Source of the DNA: Prunus persica
Lineage: Eukaryota > Streptophyta > Magnoliopsida > Rosales > Rosaceae
Length of the DNA stretch: 64,000 nucleotides
Direction of reading: 5' to 3'
NCBI RefSeq assembly: GCF_000346465.2
Contig: NC_034009.1
Location: 4,018,158-4,082,157 of the forward strand
Shown here: positions 27,901 through 38,190 of the stretch, one piece after another
Position numbering within the stretch: the first letter of the stretch is position 1
How the letters are laid out: each line of letters opens with the position of its first letter
Position numbers and translations under genes: made by a program
The notes under the pieces: generated by a model
The model's database searches: none
Seen by the model: only the letters and a program-made list of their open reading frames with translations
Told to the model about the DNA's origin: nothing

Positions 27901-30117
27901 GTAGGTGTAAATTTATGTCATATATTCGTAAATTTTGGTCTAAATCCAGATAGTATTATGGTGTATTCAACATATTAGTAAGTGACTGCTAATAAAATTT
28001 ATGCTCAGTATGTATAAAGGTCTCTAAGAAGGTTTAATTTAAAATGAGCAGTATATGAAATTTTGGTTGTATTTCTTTTAGCTAACACTGAAGGCAAAGT
28101 GAAACATTCAAAATTTCTGAAATGAGAAAGTCACTAGCATCTGTTTCTTTATAGGCTTTCATCATCTATTATGCCTTTTCCTTTGCAACTTAATTTTTTT
28201 TATTTTTTATCAAGACATTTAACGTTACTCTGGTTTTAATACATGGGTCTTCAGTGAACCTGCCAATGAGGAATGCAACAGACAAAAACAAGGGAATGGG
28301 AATGGTGATTGGAGTACAATACTAGTAAGAGCTGACTAGTTCTAGTTCTATTTCTTTCTTCTTCTTTTTGGTTGCCTCTATAAGTTCCCTGTATTGAATG
28401 ATAGTTTACAGATGCAGTTTTGTAATACGAGTATATGCAAAACATGTTAAAAGAATCCAGCACTGAAAAAACTAGCATCAGTTAATGATGGTCGGTTTTG
28501 GGTTGAACATGCACATACTGCTAGTTGGCTACAATGCAAAAAGCCACTGCTACCCATAGACGAAGTAATTGGGAAAAAATTCCAGCACTGAAAAGTGTTT
28601 GAGCACTAGAATAGTTTCTGGTTCCTTCATTATCCTTCTAAGCTGAAGGAAAGTATCCTCATTTTCTAACCAGAGACACTGATGAAATGATTGTTAGCAA
28701 TAGCCCCACATCGCCTAGGTACCTTTGGAATGTGCAGTGTAAAAACATATTGGCATCCTTTCTGTGTAAGCCGGTTTGGATAATTTCTACAGATGAGTTT
28801 AGCAATGACATGCACCAAATGTATTCAATATTAATCTCCATAGTGGTAATATGTTGTGTTACACTACTACCTGCAGGGCTTCCTGATTGCAATATGTTCT
28901 ATTGTTATGGCAACCTTTTCAACTGGGATAGATTCGCAGTCATTTCAGGTGAATACTTTCTCTGTATATAGTATATGTTCAAAGAATGAATTATACCAAC
29001 CTTATTTGGTTGCTAAGAAAATGGCAGATAAGAAAACAAAATTTAGGCGTAACAGTTTCATTAATTGTTTTGAGCCACTAGAAAACAAAAATTGCCTGTA
29101 ACTTAATTTAGTGCTTCATACAACATGGCTTCATCGATGCAATTCTTAGATACATAGATTCTATTCATTGACAAAAGAGAGAGTAAGCGTGAAATATGCA
29201 GGGATGTTTCTTGCTGACTGCTAAAAGCGGCCAGGATCTTAATTCCAGTTATTTAGCCAAAAACTAAAAAGTACTTCTTATGCTATTTAGTTTCAAAAAG
29301 ATGAAGTTAAAGAGGACGATGACATCCCTTACAAGTATGGATTTTTCCACCTAACATTTTCCCTGGGGGCCATGTATTTTGCAATGCTATTCATCAGTTG
29401 GAACCTCAATAACTCAGCTAAGAAGTAAGAAACCAAACTATCAGGTCCCCTGTCATTTAGATATCTCTGTTTTGAAATGATTCAGTTTGTATAATTTCGA
29501 TCGTTGTACATAACATTCTGAAACAATCAGGTGGAGCATTGATGTTGGGTGGACTAGTACATGGGTAAAAATTGTCAACGAATGGTTTGCAGCTTCAATA
29601 TTTCGTAAGTAAATCAGTGTATATGAGTTCCTATTTGGATTGCTTCTGAACAAGGATTGTTTTTCATGTGTTGAGTTTTATTTCTCTACATGCAAAATCT
29701 GATAATACACTTTAGTCTGCCATAATCAACCTACATCATAATATGCCCTACTCAATATTTGGCATGAGTAACATCACAATATAGCCATTTTGATTTTCTT
29801 CTAAAAGTGCACTAGCAACCCTACTCAAAATTTGGCTGATCTACAAGTTACCATGCTGAAATTGTAAAAAAAACTTTTTTCAGATAACTTGAAAGATTAT
29901 GAAATGTTTGGTTTGTATTTTGGTTCTATTGGATTTTTGTTCTCTTGGAAAGACATGATAGGGAAATCAGAGCAACTTTTTTATCTGTTCTATATCTTTG
30001 ATTTTCTTCCAATGTTTTTATGCAGTATGGACGTTGATTTCCCCGGTGCTGAGGCAGTCTGAAGTCATGGATCATGAAGAGCCTGTGCAGGAGATTGATA
30101 ACTCAGCTGTGCCATGA
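24909..30117 (+). CDS. Serine incorporator (Serinc/TMS) domain membrane protein
   Basis: Twelve coding exons give 417 aa with consistent phases: 24909-25122, 25489-25565, 25875-26034, 26431-26455, 27095-27184, 27419-27590, 27702-27775, 28255-28324, 28877-28948, 29291-29424, 29531-29604, 30026-30117. The product matches plant TMS/Serinc proteins throughout: ERKRSLRARYAYGIIFLI, the Cys-rich loop CGSGGNDCFHTLGVLRVSLG, AWHSGWWGLKFF, INWWNKYWMPDEQKKQ, LFMSTLFYIASMSGIAFMY, and the C-terminal DDDIPYKYGFFHLTFSLGAM and KWSIDVGWTSTWVKIVNEW. About ten hydrophobic segments indicate a polytopic membrane protein. Animal Serincs were proposed to incorporate serine into membrane lipids; the plant role is not settled. 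The start is the first ATG after an acceptor; an upstream coding exon cannot be excluded. Exon 4 is only 25 bp. Confidence 0.93.
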
Positions 30118-30791
30118 TTGATTATGGAAAATGTTGCAGATCTTTCTTGCTACCTGCTACATGGTCATTATTCTTTCCGTGTCAATTATTCTTCAAGCCA
30201 GTCACGAAAGGAGCAGAGGAAAATAAGTCTTTAATATTCCATTGTTGGAAAATCCAGAAGAAGATGCCTGCAATTGAGTATTCACATATTTTGCACCTTG
30301 AAACATCAGAAGATGAAGAAAATACCATGGTTTTATGAAGAGGATTAATCATGTGAAGTAAACCACATGATGACTAATCTAATGTGTTTGGCATATTGTC
30401 AGAAGTCAAATTGTGAAATTTATGCAACATAATTTGTTAGCATTTCTCATAAGATTATACAATTAATCAGTTCTGCCACATTGACTTACATGAAAACATT
30501 TGTATGTCATCAGGTCAATTTTCTTTCATTAGTCTGTGATACTTGCTGGTTTGGTTGCACCCAATGCACTATTGGCACATTCTCCCACTGCTATCCAGTC
30601 AAACCCATATGTAGATCAAAAGTTTCATTTCTCTTTTTTCCTTCTAATTATAATCCAGTCAAACCCATATACATCACCTCTCAACCACTAATAGCAACCT
30701 TTTTAGCTTAATTTATAAGAGTTAATTGCTGTCTAGAATTTCCTAAAACAGAATAATAGCATGCTTTCTCACTAGACCTTTTCTACTTTCC

Positions 30792-30799
30792 ATATAAAA
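30792..30799 (+). promoter_or_regulatory. TATA box of first dirigent gene
   Basis: ATATAAAA about 95 bases upstream of the ATG at 30891, followed by a typical A/C-rich plant leader. Confidence 0.7.
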
Positions 30800-30890
30800 G
30801 CAGGAGCCATTACCCAATTGAACACTCCCCAAAACACCTTTCTTCCACAAATCAAATCCGTAGAACTCAGCAAGAGAGAGATACTACAAG

Positions 30891-31640
30891 ATGTTGAAGC
30901 AATCACCATTTTGTTCCATTTTCTTCACTGTGCTAATTGCCTCAGTGCATGTACTGCTGGTCAAGGCAGCAGTTGACCCAGTCAAAGCCAGTGGGCATGA
31001 GCCAATTCTTGAGATGTACATGCATGACATTCTTGGAGGCAGCAGCCCTACAGCTAGGCCAATCACTGGCCTACTTGGCAACATATATGGAGGGCAAGTG
31101 CCCTTTGCAAGGCCAATAGGGTTCCTTCCCCCACAAGGTGGGGTGGCCATCCCCAATGCCAATGGTGCCCTCCCAACTGTCAATGGCCTCAATGGCATTC
31201 CACTTGGCACTGGCTTAGCTGGCACAACATTTTCAGGAAAACCAAGTGGCCAGGCCCAAACCCAGTTGGGCCCTGATGGGCTGGGCCTGGGCTTTGGAAC
31301 CCTCACAGTCATTGATGATATTTTGACCACAGCACCTGAGTTGGGCTCACAGACAATTGGGAAGGCTCAAGGAGTTTATGTGGCAAGTTCAGCTGATGGG
31401 TCCTCACAGATGATGGCTTTCACAGCCATGATTGAAGGTGGTGAATATGGTGACACCTTAAACTTCTATGGCATATTCAAAATTGGAAGCCCAATGTCAC
31501 ATTTGTCAGTGACAGGAGGCACTGGAAAATTCAAGTCTGCAAGTGGGTTTGCTGAGGTTAGGTCACTTATACCTCCTGGTCAACATGTCACTGATGGTGC
31601 TGAGACATTGCTGAGGATCATTGTGCATCTAAGCTACTGA
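30891..31640 (+). CDS. Dirigent protein, DIR-e / ESB1-like subgroup
   Basis: Single exon, 249 aa. A hydrophobic signal peptide (residues 1 to about 27) is followed by a short linker and a dirigent domain. Motifs include YMHDILGGSSPTARPITGLL, NIYGGQVPFARPIGFLPP, GLGFGTLTVIDDILT, AQGVYVASSADGS, MEGGEYGDTLNFYG-type sequence (here MIEGGEYGDTLNFYG), VTGGTGKF and the ending GAETLLRI. Dirigent proteins are secreted to the cell wall and steer stereoselective coupling of phenoxy radicals. The subgroup with the extended GG/IPNANG region includes ESB1 (DIR10), needed for Casparian-strip lignin, and DIR16/18/25. It has a close paralogue at 41776-42534 in the same orientation. Intronless structure is normal for the family. 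Confidence 0.93.
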   Translation: MLKQSPFCSIFFTVLIASVHVLLVKAAVDPVKASGHEPILEMYMHDILGGSSPTARPITGLLGNIYGGQVPFARPIGFLPPQGGVAIPNANGALPTVNGLNGIPLGTGLAGTTFSGKPSGQAQTQLGPDGLGLGFGTLTVIDDILTTAPELGSQTIGKAQGVYVASSADGSSQMMAFTAMIEGGEYGDTLNFYGIFKIGSPMSHLSVTGGTGKFKSASGFAEVRSLIPPGQHVTDGAETLLRIIVHLSY

Positions 31641-31644
31641 ATCA

Positions 31645-32750
31645 GAGAATCTGGATGCAGTTTTCTTGTGAATGATTGTAGTTTTCAAATTTGAATTTGT
31701 CTAGTTTTGTCATAATAGTATTCTAAAATTTTCTGTTGGATTTTGTATTGGCAGAAGAATGCAATTTATGTTTAGTTCATTTCTGTCCCTTTCCTGTACA
31801 ATTTACATACAATGAATTAATTTATAATTAAAAGTTGTTGCTTGCTTTCAATCTTTTGATTTTAGATCCTCATGACTTGAAACTCTTCGTGGCTTGATGA
31901 CTTCATTTAGTTTTGACTACACACTCTCACTGCAGTGACCAAAGTTTCGAATAGGACATTCAACATAGGAGTACAGACCTTAACACTGCATCTTTGGTTT
32001 TTTCTGACAAAAACCAACCACACTAAGCCAAGTTGAAATGAAACTAATAATTCAAATCCAAATTCTCAAACTTCTTGCAGAAAAATTTGGATCTGATTCA
32101 AATCCAAGCTCTGCAGCATATCTGTAGAAGAAGAACAAATAAAAAGGTCTTATAATATAAGTGTATGCAGAACAAACCTAACAAACCAAAAACCTACCAG
32201 AATCATGGTTTCTGATAATTGAATGTTAGACCAAACTGTGCCTTCTTCCATAAAAAGCTTCAAAGAATTGCTCCATTTTCTTCCAATCCAAGAAACAGAT
32301 GCAAGTACAACATTTAGTTCTTCTGCAATTGCACAAACTGTCATAGTAGTCTAAAAGAGGCAATGAATTATACACGAAAAGAGAGAAAAACCTACAATGG
32401 AAACATGGTTTTTTTTTTTTCTTTTTCGTAATGAGATCATCTGTGAGCCATATGTTTTTGGCTTTTAGGTTAAAAAGCTCCCAGTCCTTGAAAAAATCTG
32501 CAATTAATGGACTATAGCCACCAAAGAAGTGACCAATACTTTAGAAACCTTAGTTTGGTTGTTCTGCCTACAATATGTAATCTCAGCTGTCACCATACTC
32601 AAATTCATCAAACCATTGTCTTGCAGACTAGTATAGTTAGTCCAACTCTCTCTTTTAAAATTGCAAGTTATGCAACTACGTGTGCAAATCGATGGTTTGA
32701 TGATTGTGACATGACATGAACCATTGGTTAACATGAAGACTTGTGATATG
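31645..32750. other. Intergenic, downstream of first dirigent gene
   Basis: The 3' UTR probably extends to about 31850 (AATGAATTAATTTATAATTAAA). The remainder is AT-rich with no supportable gene. From 32752 to 32822 the sequence copies intron sequence of the thionin-like gene (compare 34870-34925 and 37365-37425). Confidence 0.5.
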
Positions 32751-32822
32751 GCAAAACAAAAATACAAAGAATATCAATAATTAAAAATATAATTTCAAAC
32801 AAACATGATAATGTAAAACTGA

Positions 32823-32982
32823 GTATAGCCGTCTGGCGTTACTATTTCTTAAAAATAAAAAATAAAAAAACAAGTATAGCTGTATTTATATATATATATT
32901 TTTTAAAAGCTGAGTAAAGCCGCACGGCTATACTATTTTCAAGAATTTTTTTTAAAAACCTAGTATATCCGTGCTGCTTTAT
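32823..32982. repeat. Palindrome cluster 2 (4 degenerate copies)
   Basis: Copies at 32823-32842, about 32871 (half only), 32914-32933 (GTAAAGCCGCACGGCTATAC) and 32963-32982, spaced 43-50 bp. The array begins right after the duplicated thionin-like intron segment, at the same junction as the single copy at 37431. Confidence 0.75.
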
Positions 32983-33165
32983 CAAGTAATATAATTTATG
33001 AAGTTAATTAAAATATTTAATACTAATTACTCACTAAAAAAATAATAATTAAAACATAATTATTAATGAAAATAATTAAATTAGGCTAATATATTATTTA
33101 ATTACCGAAAACAAAATTTATTGACTTAAAGATAGTAAGTTAAAATTATTTTTTTTTTTAACCTC

Positions 33166-33330
33166 TCCCGACGAAATTTGGTCGGCACAAATATTTTCAG
33201 GTGAAACTTTGTTAGATTAGAACTCTCCTGATGACAATTCATCGGCACAGCTGAATTTCATCGGGAGAGGTCTAATCCAGCAAATATTTGCTGGTATAAA
33301 CCTTTGCCGACTAACTGTCGTCAGGACAGG
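33166..33330. repeat. Second palindrome family, CCGACGAAATTTGGTCGG type
   Basis: Several short self-complementary units within 165 bp: CCGACGAAATTTGGTCGG (33169-33186), TCCTGATGACAATTCATCGG (about 33227-33246), CAGCAAATATTTGCTGG and CCGACTAACTGTCGTCAGG. Spacing and layout resemble the GTATAGCC family that starts just downstream at 33381. Confidence 0.6.
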
Positions 33331-33380
33331 TTTTTACTCTTTTTTTATATTTTAAAAATATAAAATTAGATATTTTAAAA

Positions 33381-33493
33381 GTCTAGCCGCTCGTTGATAC
33401 TCTATAAATAGAAATTTTTAAACGTATAGCCGCGCGGCTATACTCTATAAATAGAAAATAGAATATTTTAACAGTATAGCCGCACGGCTATAC
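33381..33493. repeat. Palindrome cluster 3 (3 copies, one a perfect 20-bp palindrome)
   Basis: 33381-33400 (degenerate), 33424-33443 (GTATAGCCGCGCGGCTATAC, fully self-complementary) and 33474-33493 (GTATAGCCGCACGGCTATAC). Each is followed by TCTATAAATA-like sequence. Spacing is 43 and 50 bp. Confidence 0.9.
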
Positions 33494-33699
33494 TCTATAA
33501 ATATAAATTTTAAAATATACTCTATAAATGCGTAAAGCATAGCTCTCCATTGGTGAACATGTTTCCTTTGGAGTATATGTGCCATTTGTTTTCTCTTATA
33601 TTGTTTTTAGTTTTGGAGTTAATGATATTGCTCTGGTTCAAAAAGATAAAATTTATCAACAGAATATGACTTAAATGAAAAATAAATATATTAAGGAAA

Positions 33700-33970
33700 A
33701 TGCTAGGGAGACCAACTTTAGATACCCACTTGTGGGGTCATTCTTTGTTGAGCGGGGGATCGCCATCCCGTTTTTTCTTTCTGCCGCAAGGAGAAGCCTT
33801 TGATTAATGGCTTCAAATGAGCTGCTCTCTGGNNNNNNNNNNNNNNNNNNNNNNNNNNNNNNNNNNNNNNNNNNNNNNNNNNNNNNNNNNNNNNNNNNNN
33901 NNNNNNNNNNNNNNNNNNNNNNNNNNNNNNNNATTGATGCAGTAATCATTGGAAGTTTGATTTCACACAT
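33700..33970. other. Unclassified repeat-like sequence with assembly gap (33833-33932)
   Basis: TGCTAGGGAGACCAACTTTA at 33702 looks like a transposon terminus, but the other end is lost in the 100-base gap 33833-33932. A translated stretch on the minus strand (SSFEAINQRLLLAAERKNGM) is short and not recognised. Confidence 0.3.
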
Positions 33971-34104
33971 CTAACATAGAAACAGTGGCTTTCTCAGAAA
34001 TAAATAATAATAATAATAATAAAAGGAATGCAATTGGGGATGCGATATTACATATAAAAGGCAGGTGGGCGAAGGGGTCGCGGGTCGCTTGTGGGCGAGG
34101 AGGT

Positions 34105-34107
<3 letters not shown>

Positions 34108-34147
<40 letters not shown>
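34108..34147. repeat. GA microsatellite
   Basis: About 19 GA dinucleotides preceded by GGTCACA. Confidence 0.9.
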
Positions 34148-34151
<4 letters not shown>

Positions 34152-34777
34152 CGACGGCTCAGAGGAGAGAGAGAGAGGCAGCTTGGTTTTAAAAAATTTA
34201 GGATGCTTTTCCGGTTCCACTTGAAAATGTGGTGAAAAGAAAAGCGAAGTGAAGATTTCATATATTTGGGTTTATGTTATTCGGCATATGAGTAAATTCT
34301 GTACCTATTAGAAAAACAATGGTCCTGTTATTGGAGCTTTATTCCATCCATCAATGGGTTAAGGTTAAGCAGAAGTGAATTTCCACTTTTATGAATTTCG
34401 AGCTGGCCTTGAGGGTATTGTTTTGAGATGTGATGATGCACGAAAGAATGATGTCATACCAGTTTAGTAGTAAATTGATTAGCAGACTTATTTTAGGTAT
34501 TGCTGCTTCGAGAGTATATTCTTTTCCTCTTTTATTATTATTGATGATGTTGATGATGGCGGTAGGAGTGAAGAAGTTGTGTTTGTAATAGATTAAGATG
34601 GGGTGGTATGCAAGAAAGAAATAAGGTCCACAAAGCAATATAAGTAGTAATTGGAACAATCTTATTATTATTTTAAATTAAAATTATTACATATGCAAGA
34701 CCTAATTGTCATTTATTTTTCTAGAGCGCAAGACATTCATGCTGCATGCAGCTAGCTAGGCAACAATTGCCAATCCC

Positions 34778-34927
34778 TTAATTAATATAATTATTCTTGG
34801 AGCAGCTCTCATAGCATGATTCCACGAAGCCTTTCACATAGCGCTTATCTACAATATCAAGCAAATAAAACCAAAATACAAAGCATATCAATGACCGAAA
34901 TATAATTCAAAACGAACATGATAAAGC

Positions 34928-34966
<39 letters not shown>

Positions 34967-35331
34967 GTAGATCAAATGGAAATATGTATATTACCAGAAT
35001 TGGAAGTGCTTGTGGTGGCAATAGAGTTGGCACAGTTATGTGTACAATTATACACAACATCTGAAGGCCTATGTTTGCATCTGATCATGCACATGCCAAG
35101 GCATATTGGATTCATCAGGCACTTTGTTGCACATTTTAAACCACAAGAAATAAGATGACTATTTGGAACCACATGATTTGTATTGGAAGGATCAGAGACA
35201 TCATCAACTTGAGCAAGAGTGTTGCCATCATTTGGAACCGCATTGGTATAGGAAGGATTAATATCAGCTTGAGCTATTGCAAGCACAAGCATGCTCATCA
35301 AAAGCACTGCCCTCAAGACACTAGCATCCAT
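34778..35331 (-). CDS. Secreted Cys-rich thionin-like protein
   Basis: Two exons, 35331-34995 and 34848-34778, join in phase (135 aa). A signal peptide (residues 1 to about 22, hydrophobic with AIAQA cleavage region) is followed by an Asn/Ser/Asp-rich linker. The Cys-rich part is built of C-x3-C pairs: CGLKCATKC, CLGMCMIRC, CTHNC, and in exon 2 CYESC. Repeated C-x3-C pairs after a signal peptide are typical of the plant thionin-like family, whose members are secreted; most have no tested function, and antimicrobial activity should not be assumed. The intron holds a GA microsatellite. A damaged second copy of exon 2 with flanking DNA lies at 37274-37335. Family assignment is moderate; gene structure is well supported by the phase match and the duplicate. 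Confidence 0.7.
34929..34960. repeat. GA microsatellite in thionin-like intron
   Basis: About 16 GA dinucleotides just inside the intron, close to the exon 1 donor at 34994. Confidence 0.9.
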
Positions 35332-35439
35332 ACCTCCTCTTTCTTTGTTTCAACTTCTGTTTTTTTTTTGGGGTATTGAACTCTGTTTGATTGCCGGAGT
35401 TTTTTGGTGGAGGAAGTGGAAGCTACAAAGCCACAATTT

Positions 35440-35875
35440 ATAGGGAGACCCTTGGGCCATCTATGGTCGTTCTAAGCATGATTGTAGCTAATTACATGAG
35501 CTGTAATGCAGCATATATTGAAGCGATACATGCAGGACTATCATTTTGAGCATAATTGAAGGTCTCTCTCTTTTGATTTCATTTGATTAAGTCCGAAATA
35601 TTTATCTGGTGAGCGTCAAATTATTATTAATTGGCGGATGTAATTTAGGCGGTTTGGTAGTATTCATAATATATATTGTTTTCTCATTGTACGGAAATGA
35701 CAGAATTATTGTTGATTGTCTTGATCAATTGCAGGTTTGCTTTGATTTAGTTGATCTTGACTGTAATGGAGCCTTTTTCTTTGAAGATCAATTGCATCGA
35801 GTCCCTTTTGATTAAGTCTTTTTGTCAGGACAATTATGTGCCTGGTGAAGTTGGTTTTCTATGCTTTTATTTAGT
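35440..35875. other. Thionin-like promoter side, intergenic
   Basis: Upstream of the thionin-like gene. A TTTATAGG box (about 35436-35445, opposite strand CCTATAAA) may be its TATA box. No gene was recognised. Confidence 0.4.
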
Positions 35876-35879
35876 CAAC

Positions 35880-36025
35880 GGGGTCTAACTTAGTAGAAAA
35901 GTGTTTTGACTTGCAAACGAGAGGTTTCAAGTTCGAACCTCTATGGCATTTTGATTGTGTGTGTGAGAGAGAAACTCTCCTCCCTTGTAGTTTAGACTAT
36001 CGTTTGTACTAATAAATAAATAAAA
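35880..36025 (+). mobile_element. tRNA-derived SINE
   Basis: Contains a pol III box B-like AGTTCGAACCT within GAGGTTTCAAGTTCGAACCT, an upstream ACTTGCAAACGAGAG block, and the 3' block AGTTTAGACTATCGTTTGTA followed by a short (AATA)n tail. A second copy with the same order of blocks lies reversed at 54077-54219, which confirms it is a dispersed element. Confidence 0.75.
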
Positions 36026-36029
36026 AGCC

Positions 36030-36642
36030 TTTTTGTCTGGACAAAATTCCTTCATTAATTGGGTTTCACCTCAAAAGTTAATTTATAATTTAGCCATTTT
36101 TGGTGTCTATACATCATTATATATATAATTCTAGAGAAAAATAACTTCATATTGGGTGCCTAAATATCGATGATTAATATTTGACGAATTTGCAGTTGTT
36201 GGGCAAATCATTATTATTATTTTCACTGTTTTATGATTTACAAAAGAACCAAGTGCCGCCTCTATGTTTCTGAGTAAGAAGTAGATTCACAACTTTTCCA
36301 ATATATATATATGTATAAATCTTGTTCTTACTTTTTTCTTTTTCTTTTTAAATAAAAGCTAAGTTTCATTAATTCTATATGAACTACAATTTAACATTTT
36401 GTCATGCCTCTTTAAAAACAAGTCCAGCTACTCGATTATGTAGTCTAACTCAGAGTAATATAGAAAATTTCAAATTGTTAGTTTCTTTGTTTTCCAGTCC
36501 TTGCTTAAAGAAAATTCAATCCACAAAAACCGATTTCCAAATTCTTTTATATGTTCATCCCCAAGTTTGTCTATACACCATTTTAATATATTAATTTTTT
36601 ATTTATATGATCATCCTGTTCGAACGATATACTATTTGATAA
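36030..36642. other. Intergenic AT-rich DNA
   Basis: Nothing supportable was seen; (AT)n near 36301. Confidence 0.4.
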
Positions 36643-36781
36643 GGGTGATGTTATTTAGCCTGCATTGCTGACCACCTCTCTAATACAGGTGGGTCCTTTC
36701 CACAAACACTGTCAGGGCTCATCTCTCTAATAGAGGTGGTTAGCAATGTGGTCAATAAATGTGATCCAAATAACATTATTG
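36643..36781. mobile_element. Small hairpin MITE with 9-bp target duplication
   Basis: ATTTGATAA stands at both 36634-36642 and 36782-36790. The arms are GGGTGATGTTATTT at the left and CAATAATGTTATTT on the opposite strand at the right. The interior is a hairpin around ACCACCTCTCTAATACAGG. It is 139 bp with no coding capacity. A 9-bp duplication suggests a Mutator-type transposase. Confidence 0.8.
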
Positions 36782-37119
36782 ATTTGATAATGGCAACAAT
36801 ATTCTGAGTTCCTCATCTGTGATTCTTTTTGAGGTTTTTTAGTAATGTATAACTCAATGTGGATGAAAGCAAACGATGCTAATTAAATTGACTATATTAA
36901 AGAATAGATGTCGATTGTTTGGATCTTCAGTTGATTGTAGTACAAGGCAAATATTGCGCATGCGTCCAGCGCCCAACTTTTTAGAATGGTGATGAGGTAA
37001 GGGTATGGTTTGAAGGTGCTCAAGCTTGAGTTTCTTGACGGTATGGCTAGAATGAATGAACAGATAAATAAACGAAGAAACTACAGGTACGGCATGGTGA
37101 ACCCAAAAAAAAAAAAAAA

Positions 37120-37425
37120 AGGGGCCCATAAAGCAATATAAGTAGTAATTTCGTAAATCTATTTTTTTTTTTTTAATAAGAAGTTTACATATGAAACACA
37201 TAATTTGTCATTTATTTTCTGCAACAAGACATCCGCATTGAACTAGGGAACAATAACCAATCAATTAATTTATCTAGTTATTCTTGAAGCAACTCTCATA
37301 GCATGAATCCACGAAACCTTCCACATAGCACTTATCTACAATCAAGCAAATAAAACAAAAATACAAAGAATATCAATAATAATAAAAAATATAATTTCAA
37401 ACAAACATGATAAAGTAAAAGTAAA
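37120..37425 (-). pseudogene. Duplicate of thionin-like exon 2 and flanks, broken
   Basis: The segment parallels 34620-34925: shared AAAGCAATATAAGTAGTAAT, the exon 2 copy (37335-37274), and the intron start. The exon copy keeps its acceptor and a CYESC motif but ends one codon after AAGAATAAC at a TAG, several residues earlier than the functional gene. No exon 1 follows; the copy is cut by palindrome sequence at 37431. It is a non-functional fragment. Confidence 0.75.
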
Positions 37426-37430
37426 ACCGA

Positions 37431-37450
37431 GTATAGCCACCCAGTGATAC
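37431..37450. repeat. Palindrome family, single degenerate copy
   Basis: GTATAGCCACCCAGTGATAC at the same junction with thionin-like intron sequence as at 32823. Confidence 0.7.
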
Positions 37451-37459
37451 TATTTCTTA

Positions 37460-38185
37460 AATAAAAAAAAATAAAAAAAACAATAAGTCTTTACATTTTT
37501 CAGTCTTTCTTCCTATGTTTGGTTGATAATTATGAGGCAAATTAGCTGTCAACATGGACCATTGATTTAGGACTTTAATATCAATCTTCATCTGAGTTTC
37601 CATTCAGTTTGGTTGTATTTGGCATGATATTCCTGTAAGATCCTCATGTACCCTTCTTAGTGCTTAGTGTGAGTGAAGATGACCCAGGTCTTCTATGTTT
37701 CCTGATGTTCCTGAAATTCATCCCTTGCAATTGTTGAATAATTTCTCTCTTTTATTACGGCATCGGTGAATTTTCTTTCTAATCGTGAGTTAAGGCTTGA
37801 ATTTATGCTCGTCCTTTGAGTTTAGTTTGGCTGTTGCCAGAGTGTTCATGCAATATTTTTTCATTTTGTATAGTTTACTAGGTTTCGTGTTGGTTCTCTG
37901 AAACTCGGTCTTAGCTTTTGTCCTGCGGATTGATGAAGATATTGGTAGTACATGGTTTTATTGCCTTCTCTGGTTGTTGATTTCATCGAGGTCTGGAGGC
38001 TGTAGATACCAAAAGCAAACTATTCAAGCAAGCTCCCACTGAGCACTGACAGCCTAAATACTGATAGAATAGAAACTAAAATGCCTTAAAGCAAGATGAA
38101 AGCTCGTTACAAACCAGTCCACCAGCAACTAGATAATCAAGCATCCCTGAATATGTATAATATAAGTGGGTTTCTTTTGACTTCT
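37460..38185. other. Intergenic / 3' side of the 38-39 kb minus-strand gene
   Basis: No coding sequence supported. It probably contains the 3' UTR of the gene ending at 38191. Confidence 0.35.
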
Positions 38186-38190
38186 GTTCG

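Noticed and set aside
30884..31330. 148-codon minus-strand frame across the dirigent gene
   Set aside because: Antisense shadow; the plus-strand frame has the complete dirigent domain and a TATA box.
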